In this document: one piece after another, positions 1-8,926 of the stretch | Numbering within the stretch: position 1 is the first letter of the stretch | Layout of the letters: each line of letters starts with the position of its first letter | Origin: JAHDHW01 sp963793295 | GTDB lineage: Bacteria; Bacteroidota; Bacteroidia; Chitinophagales; Saprospiraceae | Reading direction: 5' to 3' | Length of the DNA stretch: 64,000 nt | NCBI GenBank assembly: GCA_963793295.1 | Contig: CAWBZX010000013.1 | Location: forward strand, 570,436 to 634,435 | The notes under the pieces: model-generated | What the model was told of the DNA's origin: nothing | Seen by the model: only the letters and a program-made list of their open reading frames with translations | The model's database searches: none | Position numbers and translations under genes: made by a program

Positions 1-1
1 T

Positions 2-487
2 ACTGGAATTGGAAGCATTGCCTTGTATATCGCAAAATATTGTAAGCAGGTCGTAGGGATCGAAGAGGTGGGTTCGGCTATAGAAGATGCACAGGAAAAT
101 TCAAAACTGAACGGATTTGATAATACTATTTTCTATGCAGGGGATGTTAAAAATATACTCTCCCCAAAATTTTCGGAAAAGCATGGGAAGCCGGATCTGG
201 TCATTACCGATCCTCCTCGAGCAGGAATGCATGAAGATGTTGTGAAATTATTATTGCTGCTGGAAGCGCCGAAGATTGTTTATGTAAGTTGCAATCCGGC
301 TACTCAGGCCAGAGATTTAAGGTTGCTTTCCGAAAAATATGAGATCGTAAAACTACAGCCCGTCGATATGTTTCCGCATACTCATCACGTTGAAACAGTT
401 GCACTGCTCCAGCTGAAACCTAAGAAAGGCGTTCAAAACTGGCTGAATTGGTTGGAATCATCGAAAAAACAGTCTCCAAAGAAATAA
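2..487 (+). CDS. rlmD: 23S rRNA (uracil-5-)-methyltransferase, C-terminal part (5' truncated by window)
   Basis: The reading frame is open from base 2, so the gene starts before the window. The first visible residues, TGIGSIALYIA, are the glycine-rich SAM-binding motif I of the methyltransferase fold. Next come DPPRAGMH (substrate-binding DPPR motif), then VSCNPATQARDL with the catalytic cysteine, and the C-terminal stretch VDMFPHTHHVETVALL that is conserved in the TrmA/RlmD/RumA family. These enzymes make 5-methyluridine in 23S rRNA or tRNA. The N-terminal TRAM and Fe-S part is outside the window, so RlmD cannot be told from other members here. The last ~30 residues form a basic tail rich in K, N and S. 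Confidence 0.88.
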   Translation, partial: TGIGSIALYIAKYCKQVVGIEEVGSAIEDAQENSKLNGFDNTIFYAGDVKNILSPKFSEKHGKPDLVITDPPRAGMHEDVVKLLLLLEAPKIVYVSCNPATQARDLRLLSEKYEIVKLQPVDMFPHTHHVETVALLQLKPKKGVQNWLNWLESSKKQSPKK

Positions 488-598
488 TCTTTCGAAAAAA
501 GCGGATATTTGTTGTGAGAAAGCAAAGCGTGTTTTAAAAAGAGTTGACAATTTTAAGCAAGCCTAAAAAATATCTTATCGATTATTTAGTCTAATAAA

Positions 599-943
599 AT
601 GCAGAAAGAACAAGATTTAATGATATTAGAAGAAGAGTTAAAACCCTATAAACGACTTCTTGGAAGTGTTGCTGACACAATTATGGAACAGGATGTTTCT
701 TCCTATCCTGTTTTTGTATTACACCGCGATGCGATTGAAGTAGGCATTCCACTTAATACAGAAGATATTGTTGGAGAATGGTCTGTAAATGCCTCTTCTT
801 TGGAAGAATTTGTTGCCAAACAGCTTGTCCTTACTGAGAAGATCGATGAATTTAAATCGGTTTATAAAGATCCTACCGCGTTTTTGTGTCTATTCGTTGT
901 TGACAAAAGTGGTGCAACTTTTGTCTTTATACCTAGAACCTGA
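599..943 (+). CDS. small conserved-looking protein of unknown function (114 aa)
   Basis: A 114-residue soluble protein with no signal peptide or membrane segment. It is acidic, with a helical N-terminus (residues 1-35, rich in E, L and K) and a C-terminal part rich in V, F and I that may form a small alpha/beta fold. I do not recognise a named family. It lies alone between the rRNA methyltransferase gene and the hybrid kinase, 65 bases upstream of the latter, in the same direction. Co-transcription with the phosphorelay is possible but unproven. The ATG at 599 follows an A/T-rich stretch without a clear Shine-Dalgarno, which is usual in Bacteroidota. Confidence 0.7.
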   Translation: MQKEQDLMILEEELKPYKRLLGSVADTIMEQDVSSYPVFVLHRDAIEVGIPLNTEDIVGEWSVNASSLEEFVAKQLVLTEKIDEFKSVYKDPTAFLCLFVVDKSGATFVFIPRT

Positions 944-1007
944 TAATAATACCCGCCCAAATTGGCATTAATTTAGAGAATATATTATTTTGTAAAAACC
1001 ATCTATT

Positions 1008-3386
1008 TTGGAGCAGAATTATTTCATTGATGATAGTGAGCAGACATCTCGTGACTTTGGTAATGAGGAATCTACTATGTATGAAGAAATTTCAAATTTC
1101 GAAAGCCACAATAAGATTTTACTTATTGAGGACAATCCGGGTGATGCTCGTCTCGTAGAATTGCTTTTAGCAGAGTCTGATCTGCTCAATTGTAAAATCA
1201 CCAACAAGACGACTTTGGCTGATGGTATTGCCGCGCTTGAAGGTAATGACAGTTTTGCTGCTATTCTTTTAGATTTAACACTTCCGGATAGCCGTGGTTT
1301 TGAAACTTTAGAACATCTACTCGAACGTTTTCCTGACAACAATGTCATTGTCCTAACAGGTCTTTCTGATAAAAATTTAGGAGTGAAAGCAGTAAAGGCT
1401 GGAGCTCAGGACTTTTTGATCAAAGGGGCCTTCGATGCAGATTTACTTGCAAAGTCGCTTCGCTACTCTATCGAAAGAAGTAGTGTTTTAAAAAGATTAG
1501 AAGAGACACAGCGATTATCTCATATCGGCAATTGGGAATTTGTTCCTGATACCAAAGAGTTTTCAGCTTCCGATGAAGTATATAAACTTTTCGGACAAAA
1601 CATCCAAAAAAGCTCTTCATTGATAGATGAACTAAAAGCAATAGAGCCAGCTTTTCAAATATTTGACGAAATTCATACTGAAACACTTGCTGAAATAACG
1701 GTTAAGAAAGATATTAAAATTCAGCTTTCAAATGGTGAAACGCGCTACGTTTACATTCAATGTAGAATTAATACCACCGCAGATAGTAAGTTGGCCTTAA
1801 ATGGAATCATTCAAGATATTACAGAAAGAAAACTTGCCGAACAAGAGCTCGTTAAAAGTCAGGAACGTTATCAGGATGTTTTTAATAAATCAAAGGATGC
1901 CATTTATATCTGTACACTAGATGGGCGATTGGTAGACTTCAATGAAGCAACAACCAGCCTGTTTGGTTTTAATCATGACGAACTGAAAGCTCTCGAAGAT
2001 ATTCATACCTTATACGAACCGCTTGATTCAAGAGAGTCTTTTTTACAATTAGTAAAGTCAAAAGAAGCGGTCAAAGACTATGAACTAGAGGTGGTCTGTA
2101 AAAATGGAGAAAGAAGATACTGTATAATTACTGCCACGATATTAGAAGCGGAAGATTTTGTAGGTTATAATGCTATTATTAGAGATATCACAGAAAGTAA
2201 GCAAGCTGAAGAAATGCGTAAAGCACGAGATTTGGCAAGGCAATCATCCAAAATGAAAGAGCAATTTATTGCGAGTATCAGTCATGAAATGCGTACCCCG
2301 ATGAATGCTATTTTGGGGATGAGTAATCTATTAATTCAGACAGATCTTAACGAAGAACAAGACAATTATATAAGTTCTGTCAAACAATCTTCAGAAATTT
2401 TACTCGGCATCATTAATGATATTTTAGAAATATCAACCCTTCAAAATGGGAAAATAGCATTTGAAGATAAAAACTTTGACCTCTATCAGGTATTGTCCAA
2501 TATGGTCAATGTGATGCAATATAAAATTAACGAGAAAGATCTCGGGTTTAAGCTTAATATCGAACCCGATGTTCCTAAATATATCATTGGTGATAAACTT
2601 CGATTGAATCAAATCCTTTACAACCTCGTTGGAAATGCAGTAAAATTTACGGATACTGGTTTTGTTAAAGTAACAGTGAAAAAACTACAGGAAAAAAGGG
2701 AAACCATCCATTTAAGCTTTGAAGTAGAAGATTCGGGGATAGGAATACCTGGAGATAAACTGGAAGCAATATTTGAAACTTTTACAAGAATTCGTCAAAA
2801 GGAACGATTATATGAAGGGACCGGACTGGGGCTTTCCATTGCAAAAAATCTTGTTAACCAACAAGGTGGAAGGATAGGAGCGAAAAGTGAACTTGGGAAA
2901 GGCTCCTTATTTTATTTTGATATGGTTTTTAGAAAAGGACAAATTTCTAATATTGAAGCACCATCCAATCCAACAGTTGAAGACAATAAAATAAGTGATG
3001 ATTTAGCAATAAACATTTTGCTGGTTGAAGACCATAAAATGAACCAATTGGTAGCTTGCAAAACACTTGAAAAGAAATGGAAGAATATCAAAATTACTAT
3101 CGCCAATAATGGACAGGAAGCCATTGATATTTTAAAAGAACACAAAGATTTTGATATCATTTTGATGGACATACAAATGCCCGTTTTAGATGGATACGAA
3201 ACGACCCAATATATTCGCAATGAAATGCCTCCCGAAGTTGCGAAAATTCCAATCCTTGCGATGACAGCACATGCGCATATTGCAAAAGATGATAAATTTA
3301 AGGAATATGGAATGGACGATTACGTGTTAAAACCTTTTGAACCTCAACAGTTATTCGAAAAAATTACTCATTATTCTCAACTTTGA
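1008..3386 (+). CDS. hybrid sensor histidine kinase: REC-PAS-PAS-HisKA-HATPase-REC
   Basis: A soluble 792-residue hybrid kinase without membrane segments. An N-terminal receiver (about 36-152) has the acidic pocket ED and phospho-acceptor Asp89 in LLDLTLPD. Two PAS-like sensor domains follow (about 160-275 and 285-400). The HisKA domain carries His426 in SHEMRTPMNA, and the HATPase has the N-box NLVGNAVKF (near 539) and G-box GTGLGLSIAK (near 606). A C-terminal receiver (about 670-790) has Asp721 in LMDIQMPVLDG. The longest frame starts at TTG 1008; an in-frame ATG at 1077 (residue 24) would still keep every domain and may be the true start. The Hpt gene follows after 3 bases and a receiver gene after that, so the cluster encodes a whole phosphorelay. 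The signal sensed is unknown. Confidence 0.92.
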   Translation: MEQNYFIDDSEQTSRDFGNEESTMYEEISNFESHNKILLIEDNPGDARLVELLLAESDLLNCKITNKTTLADGIAALEGNDSFAAILLDLTLPDSRGFETLEHLLERFPDNNVIVLTGLSDKNLGVKAVKAGAQDFLIKGAFDADLLAKSLRYSIERSSVLKRLEETQRLSHIGNWEFVPDTKEFSASDEVYKLFGQNIQKSSSLIDELKAIEPAFQIFDEIHTETLAEITVKKDIKIQLSNGETRYVYIQCRINTTADSKLALNGIIQDITERKLAEQELVKSQERYQDVFNKSKDAIYICTLDGRLVDFNEATTSLFGFNHDELKALEDIHTLYEPLDSRESFLQLVKSKEAVKDYELEVVCKNGERRYCIITATILEAEDFVGYNAIIRDITESKQAEEMRKARDLARQSSKMKEQFIASISHEMRTPMNAILGMSNLLIQTDLNEEQDNYISSVKQSSEILLGIINDILEISTLQNGKIAFEDKNFDLYQVLSNMVNVMQYKINEKDLGFKLNIEPDVPKYIIGDKLRLNQILYNLVGNAVKFTDTGFVKVTVKKLQEKRETIHLSFEVEDSGIGIPGDKLEAIFETFTRIRQKERLYEGTGLGLSIAKNLVNQQGGRIGAKSELGKGSLFYFDMVFRKGQISNIEAPSNPTVEDNKISDDLAINILLVEDHKMNQLVACKTLEKKWKNIKITIANNGQEAIDILKEHKDFDIILMDIQMPVLDGYETTQYIRNEMPPEVAKIPILAMTAHAHIAKDDKFKEYGMDDYVLKPFEPQQLFEKITHYSQL

Positions 3387-3389
3387 CCC

Positions 3390-3749
3390 ATGAATGTGAA
3401 AATCTATAAATACATCAATCTTGATTATATGGATATGATGTCAGACGGCGATGAATCCATGAAAAAAATCATGTTGGAAATGTTGTTAGAAGAACTTCCT
3501 CAGGAAATCAAGAAAATGACAGAATTGTTAGAACAGGGAAATTGGGAAATGCTCAGCTCAGTTAGCCATAAAATGAAATCTACCCTGGCATTTGTTGGTA
3601 ATGAAGAAATGACCAACGCCAACAAGCAAATTGAGGAAATAGCTAAATCCGAACCTGTTTCGAATTCTCTCAAAAGCTTAATTAATGAGCTTGAGAGATT
3701 ATGCCCAATGGCGATTACAGAATTGAAAGAGGAGTTCTCAAAACTTTAA
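3390..3749 (+). CDS. Hpt (histidine phosphotransfer) domain protein
   Basis: A 119-residue, mostly helical protein. The motif VSHKMKSTLAFVG has the H-x-x-K-S pattern of Hpt domains, with His60 as the probable phospho-acceptor. Its start lies 3 bases after the stop of the hybrid kinase, so the two are almost certainly co-transcribed and translationally coupled. By analogy with other relays it would take phosphate from Asp721 of the kinase and pass it to a receiver, most simply the one encoded at 3889-4260. The identification rests on motif, size and context. Confidence 0.87.
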   Translation: MNVKIYKYINLDYMDMMSDGDESMKKIMLEMLLEELPQEIKKMTELLEQGNWEMLSSVSHKMKSTLAFVGNEEMTNANKQIEEIAKSEPVSNSLKSLINELERLCPMAITELKEEFSKL

Positions 3750-3888
3750 TCAGCGATTAAAAATAACTAACTGCTTGATTTAGTCTCACAATAACATTTC
3801 AATATATCTTTATATCTTTATGCGCTTGTGCTTCACAAAGTGATGCAAGTCGTTTTTCTGTTTTTTGTTGAGCTGTAAGGATATTTTT

Positions 3889-4260
3889 ATGAAAATTCTG
3901 ATATGTGAAGATGAAGAAATCATGTTAACTGCTTTGGAGTTTCGACTACGGAAGCAAGGTTTTGAAGTATCACTTGCCGAAAATGGAAAGATAGCTTTAG
4001 AAAAAATAAAGATAGAAAAGCCTGATTTGGTTGTGGCAGACATTATGATGCCATTTGTAACCGGGCTTGAGCTGATTGAATTTGTCAGAAAAGATATGCG
4101 CAATGCTTTACCGATTATCGTAATCTCCGCATTGGAGCATGAAGATATTGTCCTTGAAGCTTTCCGATTAGGCGCTACTGATTTTATTACAAAGCCTTTC
4201 AAACCCAATGAGCTCATTTTGCGGATCAAACGAATTTTCCAGGAAATCGACATGGCTTGA
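3889..4260 (+). CDS. single-domain (REC-only) response regulator
   Basis: A stand-alone receiver of 123 residues. It has the acidic pair in CEDEE (residues 6-10), phospho-acceptor Asp51 in VVADIMMPFVTG, a conserved Ser in VISALEHED and Lys in FITKPFKP. No DNA-binding or other output domain follows. I chose ATG 3889 because the receiver begins exactly there (MKILICEDEE) and AAGGA lies about 9 bases upstream; an in-frame TTG at 3865 would add eight unconvincing residues. Separated from the Hpt gene by 139 bases, in the same direction. It is probably the terminal element of the relay, acting by protein-protein contact. The target is not visible. Confidence 0.88.
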   Translation: MKILICEDEEIMLTALEFRLRKQGFEVSLAENGKIALEKIKIEKPDLVVADIMMPFVTGLELIEFVRKDMRNALPIIVISALEHEDIVLEAFRLGATDFITKPFKPNELILRIKRIFQEIDMA

Positions 4261-4310
4261 TATGTTTGAAAACCACTTAACCAAAAGACCATCTTAACTT
4301 TAGCTCTATT

Positions 4311-5180
4311 ATGAAAGGAATTATTTTAGCCGGTGGACTCGGAACCAGACTTTATCCGTTGACTTTGGCAGTAAGTAAACAGCTTATGCCCGTTTATGAC
4401 AAACCAATGATTTATTATCCTTTATCAACATTGATGTCTGCGGGAATCAGAGAAATTCTGATTATTTCTACTCCTGAAGATCTTCCCAATTTTGAAAAAC
4501 TACTGAAGGATGGAAGCGAAATCGGTTGCAAGTTTTCCTATAAAGCACAATACGAGCCCAGGGGGCTTGCCGAGGCTTTTGTTTTAGGTGAAGAATTCAT
4601 CGGTGATGATAGTGTGGCCTTGATCCTTGGTGATAACATTTTTTATGGAAATGGTTTGAAAGAACTTTTACAGGAAAGTGCCAATCCTGATGGCGGAATC
4701 GTCTTTGCCTATCGGGTTGCTGATCCTGAACGATATGGCGTTGTAGAATTTGACGAAGATTTTAATGCGATTAGTATAGAAGAGAAACCTGTAAGACCTA
4801 AATCTAATTATGCGGTTCCTGGCTTATATTTTTATGATAACAGCGTCATCGAAGTGGCGAAAAACTTAAAACCAAGTGCCAGAGGTGAATACGAAATTAC
4901 AGATGTCAACAAATATTACTTATCTCAAGGGAAACTCAAAGTTGGTGTACTGGGCCGTGGTGTTGCCTGGTTGGATACAGGTACCCATAAGTCATTAATA
5001 CAGGCAGGGCAATTTATCGAAGTGATCGAAGACAGGCAGGGTCTGAAAATTGGATGTATTGAAGAAGTAGCACATGAAATGGCATTTATAGATGATACCC
5101 AACTCGAATACCTTGGTAACAAATATATCAAAAGTGGTTATGGTGAATACTTGCTCAATATTCTGAAAAAAGAGATTTGA
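4311..5180 (+). CDS. rfbA: glucose-1-phosphate thymidylyltransferase
   Basis: This 289-residue enzyme joins dTTP and glucose 1-phosphate to give dTDP-glucose, the first step of dTDP-L-rhamnose and related sugar pathways. The nucleotide-binding signature GGLGTRLYPLT is at residues 8-18, the sugar-binding start PVYDKPMIYYPLST follows, and LILGDNIFYG carries the catalytic metal-binding Asp. EEKPVRPKSNYAVPGLYFYD and WLDTGTHKSL are typical of RmlA/RfbA. The length matches the family (about 290). No other rml genes are next to it; the only sugar-related neighbour is the glycosyltransferase on the opposite strand. A TAACTTTA box lies just before the start and may be a promoter. Confidence 0.93.
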   Translation: MKGIILAGGLGTRLYPLTLAVSKQLMPVYDKPMIYYPLSTLMSAGIREILIISTPEDLPNFEKLLKDGSEIGCKFSYKAQYEPRGLAEAFVLGEEFIGDDSVALILGDNIFYGNGLKELLQESANPDGGIVFAYRVADPERYGVVEFDEDFNAISIEEKPVRPKSNYAVPGLYFYDNSVIEVAKNLKPSARGEYEITDVNKYYLSQGKLKVGVLGRGVAWLDTGTHKSLIQAGQFIEVIEDRQGLKIGCIEEVAHEMAFIDDTQLEYLGNKYIKSGYGEYLLNILKKEI

Positions 5181-5187
5181 ATAAACG

Positions 5188-6060
5188 CTAACGAAGCAGC
5201 TTGTAATTTTTATACTCACCAATCCTATAACCAGTCCATTTTTCGACGATTCTCGAAAACTGTTCTTTTACAGACAATTTGCGTTTTGTTGGATCAAATG
5301 AAAATTTCCAATTCGTTTGCTTGATTCGCTCCTGTATAACTTCAGGATGTGTCCCTTCAAAAAGTTTTAAGGAGTCAACCTGTGAATAATCAAATTCATC
5401 ATCATCGGATACATGCTGGCTAACCCACAGATCGCTATGCCAAAGTTTATTAAAATTTTGTTGTTTTAGTTGTTGTTGTCTAGGGTTTTTTACCCAGCCA
5501 TAGTGATGAATATAGGCGTTTATGGGTTTAACATGTAGCTTCTTCCCATGTTTTCGGAAGCCTTGAGCATCTTTATAGGACCGGATACTTTTGTCATTTC
5601 TTATGATGCGGACTTCATGACGATACCATTTTCTGGAATTACCAACATAATCATAAGAACCATAGAAATGCCGGTATTTAAAAAGTAATCCCTCGACCCG
5701 CAAATCATCTTTGTATTGGAGCATAGCGTGTTTTACTTCATCAAAATACTTTTCATGCAAAACTTCATCACCTTGTATGTAAAAGCACCAATCCGCAGTT
5801 GAATCGATAGCATCAAAAGCCTTGTTTGTCTCTTCAGCAAGTACAAATCCTCCTTCTCGTAGATTTTCATCCCAGGTTGTTTCAATGATTTTTACTTTTT
5901 TAGGATCAATAGAAGATACGAGTTCCAAAGTATTGTCTTCTGATTTTCCAACAGCGACAACCACTTCATCGCATAGTGGTAAAATGGATTGAATAGCTTC
6001 TACAATCGGGTAGTCATATTTTATCGCATTCTTTATAAAAGTAAATCCAACTATCCGCAT
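5188..6060 (-). CDS. glycosyltransferase family 2 protein
   Basis: A 290-residue cytoplasmic protein with a GT-A type N-terminus: MRIVGFTFIKNA, then CDEVVVAVGKSEDNT as the nucleotide-sugar Rossmann-like part, and YIQGDEVLHEKYF, in which GDE (97-99) takes the place of the DxD metal site. The later HYRHEVRII-type region and a C-terminal helical part fit small family 2 transferases used in polysaccharide or lipid glycosylation. It converges on rfbA with only 7 bases between stops. Acceptor and donor cannot be read from the sequence. Confidence 0.82.
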   Translation of the reverse strand: MRIVGFTFIKNAIKYDYPIVEAIQSILPLCDEVVVAVGKSEDNTLELVSSIDPKKVKIIETTWDENLREGGFVLAEETNKAFDAIDSTADWCFYIQGDEVLHEKYFDEVKHAMLQYKDDLRVEGLLFKYRHFYGSYDYVGNSRKWYRHEVRIIRNDKSIRSYKDAQGFRKHGKKLHVKPINAYIHHYGWVKNPRQQQLKQQNFNKLWHSDLWVSQHVSDDDEFDYSQVDSLKLFEGTHPEVIQERIKQTNWKFSFDPTKRKLSVKEQFSRIVEKWTGYRIGEYKNYKLLR

Positions 6061-6180
6061 GTTGTAAGTTTAAAAATTTAGTATTTTTCGCAAAAATGAC
6101 AATAACCAGTTTAAAGGAGGTAGAACTATCCACTTCTTTTTTCGTAAAATTAAAATTACACTAAAAATACTTTTCCATTT

Positions 6181-7653
6181 ATGAAAAGATTGAAATGGTT
6201 GCTTCGCAGAATATTTTTGGTTTTTATTTTAATCATTGCGGGAATAATGGTTTTCAAAACCATCTCCTACAATTCAAAACAAGTAAATATTCCTTTAATA
6301 GAAGCTATTCCGATAAATGATGAAGCTATTAAAAACCTTTCCGAAGTAGTTCAAATCACTACGATTTCCTATGAGGATCGAATTGATACAGCAGCTTTTT
6401 TGACTTTTAAAAATCATCTCGATTCTAATTTTATTTTAGTTGATTCACTACTTGAAAAAACCATTGTTAACGATTTCAGTATTGTATATAAATGGCCCGG
6501 GAAAAATCCGCGATTAAATCCTATTCTGTTGTTGGGGCATATCGATGTAGTTCCGGTTGAAAAAGAGAGTTGGGAGGTGTGGACGCATCCGCCGTACAGT
6601 GGGTTGGTTAGCGATGGATTCATTTGGGGTAGAGGTACATTGGATGACAAAGTGAGTATTTTGGGGATTCTGGAAGCGATAGAATTATTATTAAAGGAGG
6701 ATTACCAGCCAGAGCGAACCGTTTATTTGGCATGTGGGCACGACGAAGAAATTGGCGGTTTTAATGGAGCCAAAGCAATTGCCAGAATGTTTGAGCAACA
6801 AGGGTTAAGCTTTGAGTATGTTTTGGACGAAGGCATGTTATTGATTGAAGATGCTTTACCAGGCCTATCAAATCCTGTTGCTTTAATCGGGACTGCTGAA
6901 AAAGGTTATACGACGCTCAAACTAACGGCACGCCTTGCAAGTGGAGGACATTCCTCTATGCCTCCAGCTGAAACGGCTATTGGAATCTTGAGTAAGGCGA
7001 TTTTGAAATTGCAGGATAATCCTTTTCCTTCAAAAATAGAAGGGCCGATCGAATCACTCTTCGACTATGCTGGTCCCGAAATGAGCCTTCCGATGAAAAC
7101 TATATTTGCAAATAGATGGCTAACGGAAGGCTTGCTGACCTGGCAATTATCCGGAGCACCTACAACCAATGCGCTAATTCGTACAACCGTTGCACCAACA
7201 ATTCTTCAAAGCGGGATAAAAGACAATGTGTTGCCTTCTGAAGCTACTGCAATAATTAATTTTAGGATTGCACCAAATGAGACGACTCAATCGGTTCTGG
7301 ATTATGTGAAAAATACGATAGATGATACCCGGGTTGAAGTTGTGAGTGGAAATGTAAAATATAGTAGCGAGCCATCGCCAATATCAGATACCGATTCGTT
7401 TGGGTATCGGGTTATTGAAAAAACGGCCCATGAAATTTTTTCAGATATCATCGTTGCACCCACTTTAGTTTTAGCAGCCACAGATAGTCGTCATTATATT
7501 GGTGTTTCAAAAAATATTTACCGTTTTTTACCCTTAAGAATGACTAAAGAAAATACAAAGAGGATTCATGGAATTGATGAAAGAGTTGGTATTGAAGATT
7601 ATAAAAATGCGATTCGATTTTATCACCAGCTTTTAAAGAACAGTTGTAAATGA
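6181..7653 (+). CDS. M20 family metallopeptidase, membrane-anchored (CPS1/PM20D1-like)
   Basis: A 490-residue zinc peptidase with an N-terminal membrane anchor or uncleaved signal (residues about 8-27, preceded by KRLKWLLRR). Expected metal ligands are visible: H120 and D122 in GHIDVVPVE, D155 in GTLDDK, E189/E190 in CGHDEEIGG and a late His in KRIHGIDERVG. The length and the N-terminal anchor resemble the carboxypeptidase S / PM20D1 branch, which hydrolyses or forms N-acyl amino acids or di-peptides. The substrate here is unknown. The stop codon TGA at 7651-7653 runs into a tandem 8-bp repeat. A strong purine-rich box lies about 60 bases before the start but is too far away to act as its ribosome site. 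Confidence 0.88.
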   Translation: MKRLKWLLRRIFLVFILIIAGIMVFKTISYNSKQVNIPLIEAIPINDEAIKNLSEVVQITTISYEDRIDTAAFLTFKNHLDSNFILVDSLLEKTIVNDFSIVYKWPGKNPRLNPILLLGHIDVVPVEKESWEVWTHPPYSGLVSDGFIWGRGTLDDKVSILGILEAIELLLKEDYQPERTVYLACGHDEEIGGFNGAKAIARMFEQQGLSFEYVLDEGMLLIEDALPGLSNPVALIGTAEKGYTTLKLTARLASGGHSSMPPAETAIGILSKAILKLQDNPFPSKIEGPIESLFDYAGPEMSLPMKTIFANRWLTEGLLTWQLSGAPTTNALIRTTVAPTILQSGIKDNVLPSEATAIINFRIAPNETTQSVLDYVKNTIDDTRVEVVSGNVKYSSEPSPISDTDSFGYRVIEKTAHEIFSDIIVAPTLVLAATDSRHYIGVSKNIYRFLPLRMTKENTKRIHGIDERVGIEDYKNAIRFYHQLLKNSCK

Positions 7654-7715
7654 TCAAGAGATCAAGAGATCAAGAGATCAAGAGATCAAGAGATCAAGAG
7701 ATCAAGAGATCAAGA
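7652..7715 (+). repeat. 8-bp tandem repeat, eight perfect copies
   Basis: Eight head-to-tail perfect copies of GATCAAGA fill 7652-7715. The first copy overlaps the stop codon of the peptidase gene. Each unit carries a GATC. The array is followed by degenerate purine-rich sequence (gttaagaggttagaagg) and then a short imperfect direct repeat of CTGACAA at 7744-7757. The region lies between two converging genes (peptidase + and VWA protein -). Confidence 0.97.
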
Positions 7716-7792
7716 GTTAAGAGGTTAGAAGGATAGTGGGCTTCTGACAACTGACAACTCGCTACTTGTGTCAGGAATAGCGGGGGTGGCCA

Positions 7793-8926
7793 TTATCCTT
7801 TCCCAACAATTTCATTTCGGGTCATCCATTGATTTATATTTTCTTTTTTGATAGCCGTAGCAATTAAATCCGGAAATTGGTTAGGCGTACAAGCAAATGA
7901 AGGGATATCAAAATTGGCAAGTTTTCCTGCATTCGATTTATCAAATGAAGGAGCTCCTTCATCATTGAGCGCAAGTAAGGTGACAAATGAAACACCGGAA
8001 GCTTTGATGGATGCTACGCGTTTTATCATTTCATTTTCATTACCTCCTTCGAATAGATCAGAGATTAGGATCAAAATAGTTTCTGCCGGATTCGAAATCA
8101 GTTTTTCAGCATAGATTAAAGCTTTGTTGATATCTGTTCCACCTCCAAGTTGCGTAGAAAAAAGTAACTCAACAGGATCGTCCAACTCTTCGCTGAGGTC
8201 AACCACTGCGGTATCAAAAACAACCATATGTGTTTTCATAGAACGAAGAGAAGCCATCACGGCACCAAAAATACCGGCGTAAACCATTGAAGCAGCCATT
8301 GATCCACTTTGATCGACAAGCAGTATGATGTTTTTCAAAGACTGATTTTTTTTTCCAAAGCCTATTAAATGTTCAGGAATAATCGTTTTTAAATCTTGCT
8401 GATAAGTTTTTAGGTTTTTTAATATCGTACGATTCCAATCGATTTCATTGTACCTAGGTCGACGATTTCGAACGGCGTGGTTTAATGCCCCTTTAATTGC
8501 TTGCTGCATAGGATTTTTAATTTTTTTCTCAATTTCCTCAACCACTCTTTGGACTACAATTTTTGCAGAAACTCTTGTTTTTTCGGGCATTACTTTGTTT
8601 AAAGAAAGTATTGTAGCTGCAAGGTTGACATCAGGTTCGGCTGATTCGAGCAATTCCGGTTCCATTAACATTTGCTTTAAGCCAATTCGCTCCAATGCGT
8701 CTTTTTGTATGATTTGTACCACAGTTTTTGGAAAATATTTTCGGATATCTCCTAGCCAAGTATTCACATTTGGAGAAGAATTGCCCAAACTTCCTTTTCT
8801 TTCATTATCATAGAGCGCTTCTAATATCTGATCAATCCGATTCATTTCTCCATCGAGTTGAATATCGTCAGCCGGATTGGCTTGACTGCCTAATATAAGC
8901 CGCCATTTTCTTAATCTTTCTTCCAT
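7793..8926 (-). CDS. VWA domain-containing protein with intact MIDAS motif
   Basis: A 377-residue soluble protein. Residues 1-190 are helical and charged; residues 198-350 form a von Willebrand A domain. Its metal-ion-dependent adhesion site is complete: DQSGS at 205-209, then the threonine in LGGGTDINKAL and the aspartate in LILISDLFEGG. Proteins of this build usually act with a MoxR-type AAA+ ATPase, often in larger clusters with SWIM-zinc-finger and DUF5691/DUF5682-type proteins. None of those partners is present next to it here. It is divergently oriented from the YbhN-like gene and converges on the peptidase gene. The function is unknown. Confidence 0.85.
   Translation of the reverse strand: MEERLRKWRLILGSQANPADDIQLDGEMNRIDQILEALYDNERKGSLGNSSPNVNTWLGDIRKYFPKTVVQIIQKDALERIGLKQMLMEPELLESAEPDVNLAATILSLNKVMPEKTRVSAKIVVQRVVEEIEKKIKNPMQQAIKGALNHAVRNRRPRYNEIDWNRTILKNLKTYQQDLKTIIPEHLIGFGKKNQSLKNIILLVDQSGSMAASMVYAGIFGAVMASLRSMKTHMVVFDTAVVDLSEELDDPVELLFSTQLGGGTDINKALIYAEKLISNPAETILILISDLFEGGNENEMIKRVASIKASGVSFVTLLALNDEGAPSFDKSNAGKLANFDIPSFACTPNQFPDLIATAIKKENINQWMTRNEIVGKG

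Noticed and set aside
3831..3857. Imperfect hairpin (cttgtgcttcac / gtgatgcaag) before the REC-only regulator
   Set aside because: Only a seven-base stem with a mismatch and no T-run where expected; too weak to call a terminator or attenuator.
3810..4292. 160-codon minus-strand frame over the receiver gene
   Set aside because: Mirrors the receiver coding sequence, which has all family motifs; the antisense product has none.
6113..6122. AAAGGAGGTA, a near-perfect Shine-Dalgarno
   Set aside because: No start codon at a usable distance on the same strand; the peptidase ATG is about 60 bases away. Taken as chance.
7652..7715. CRISPR array
   Set aside because: The units are 8 bp without spacers and there are no cas genes; it is a simple tandem repeat.
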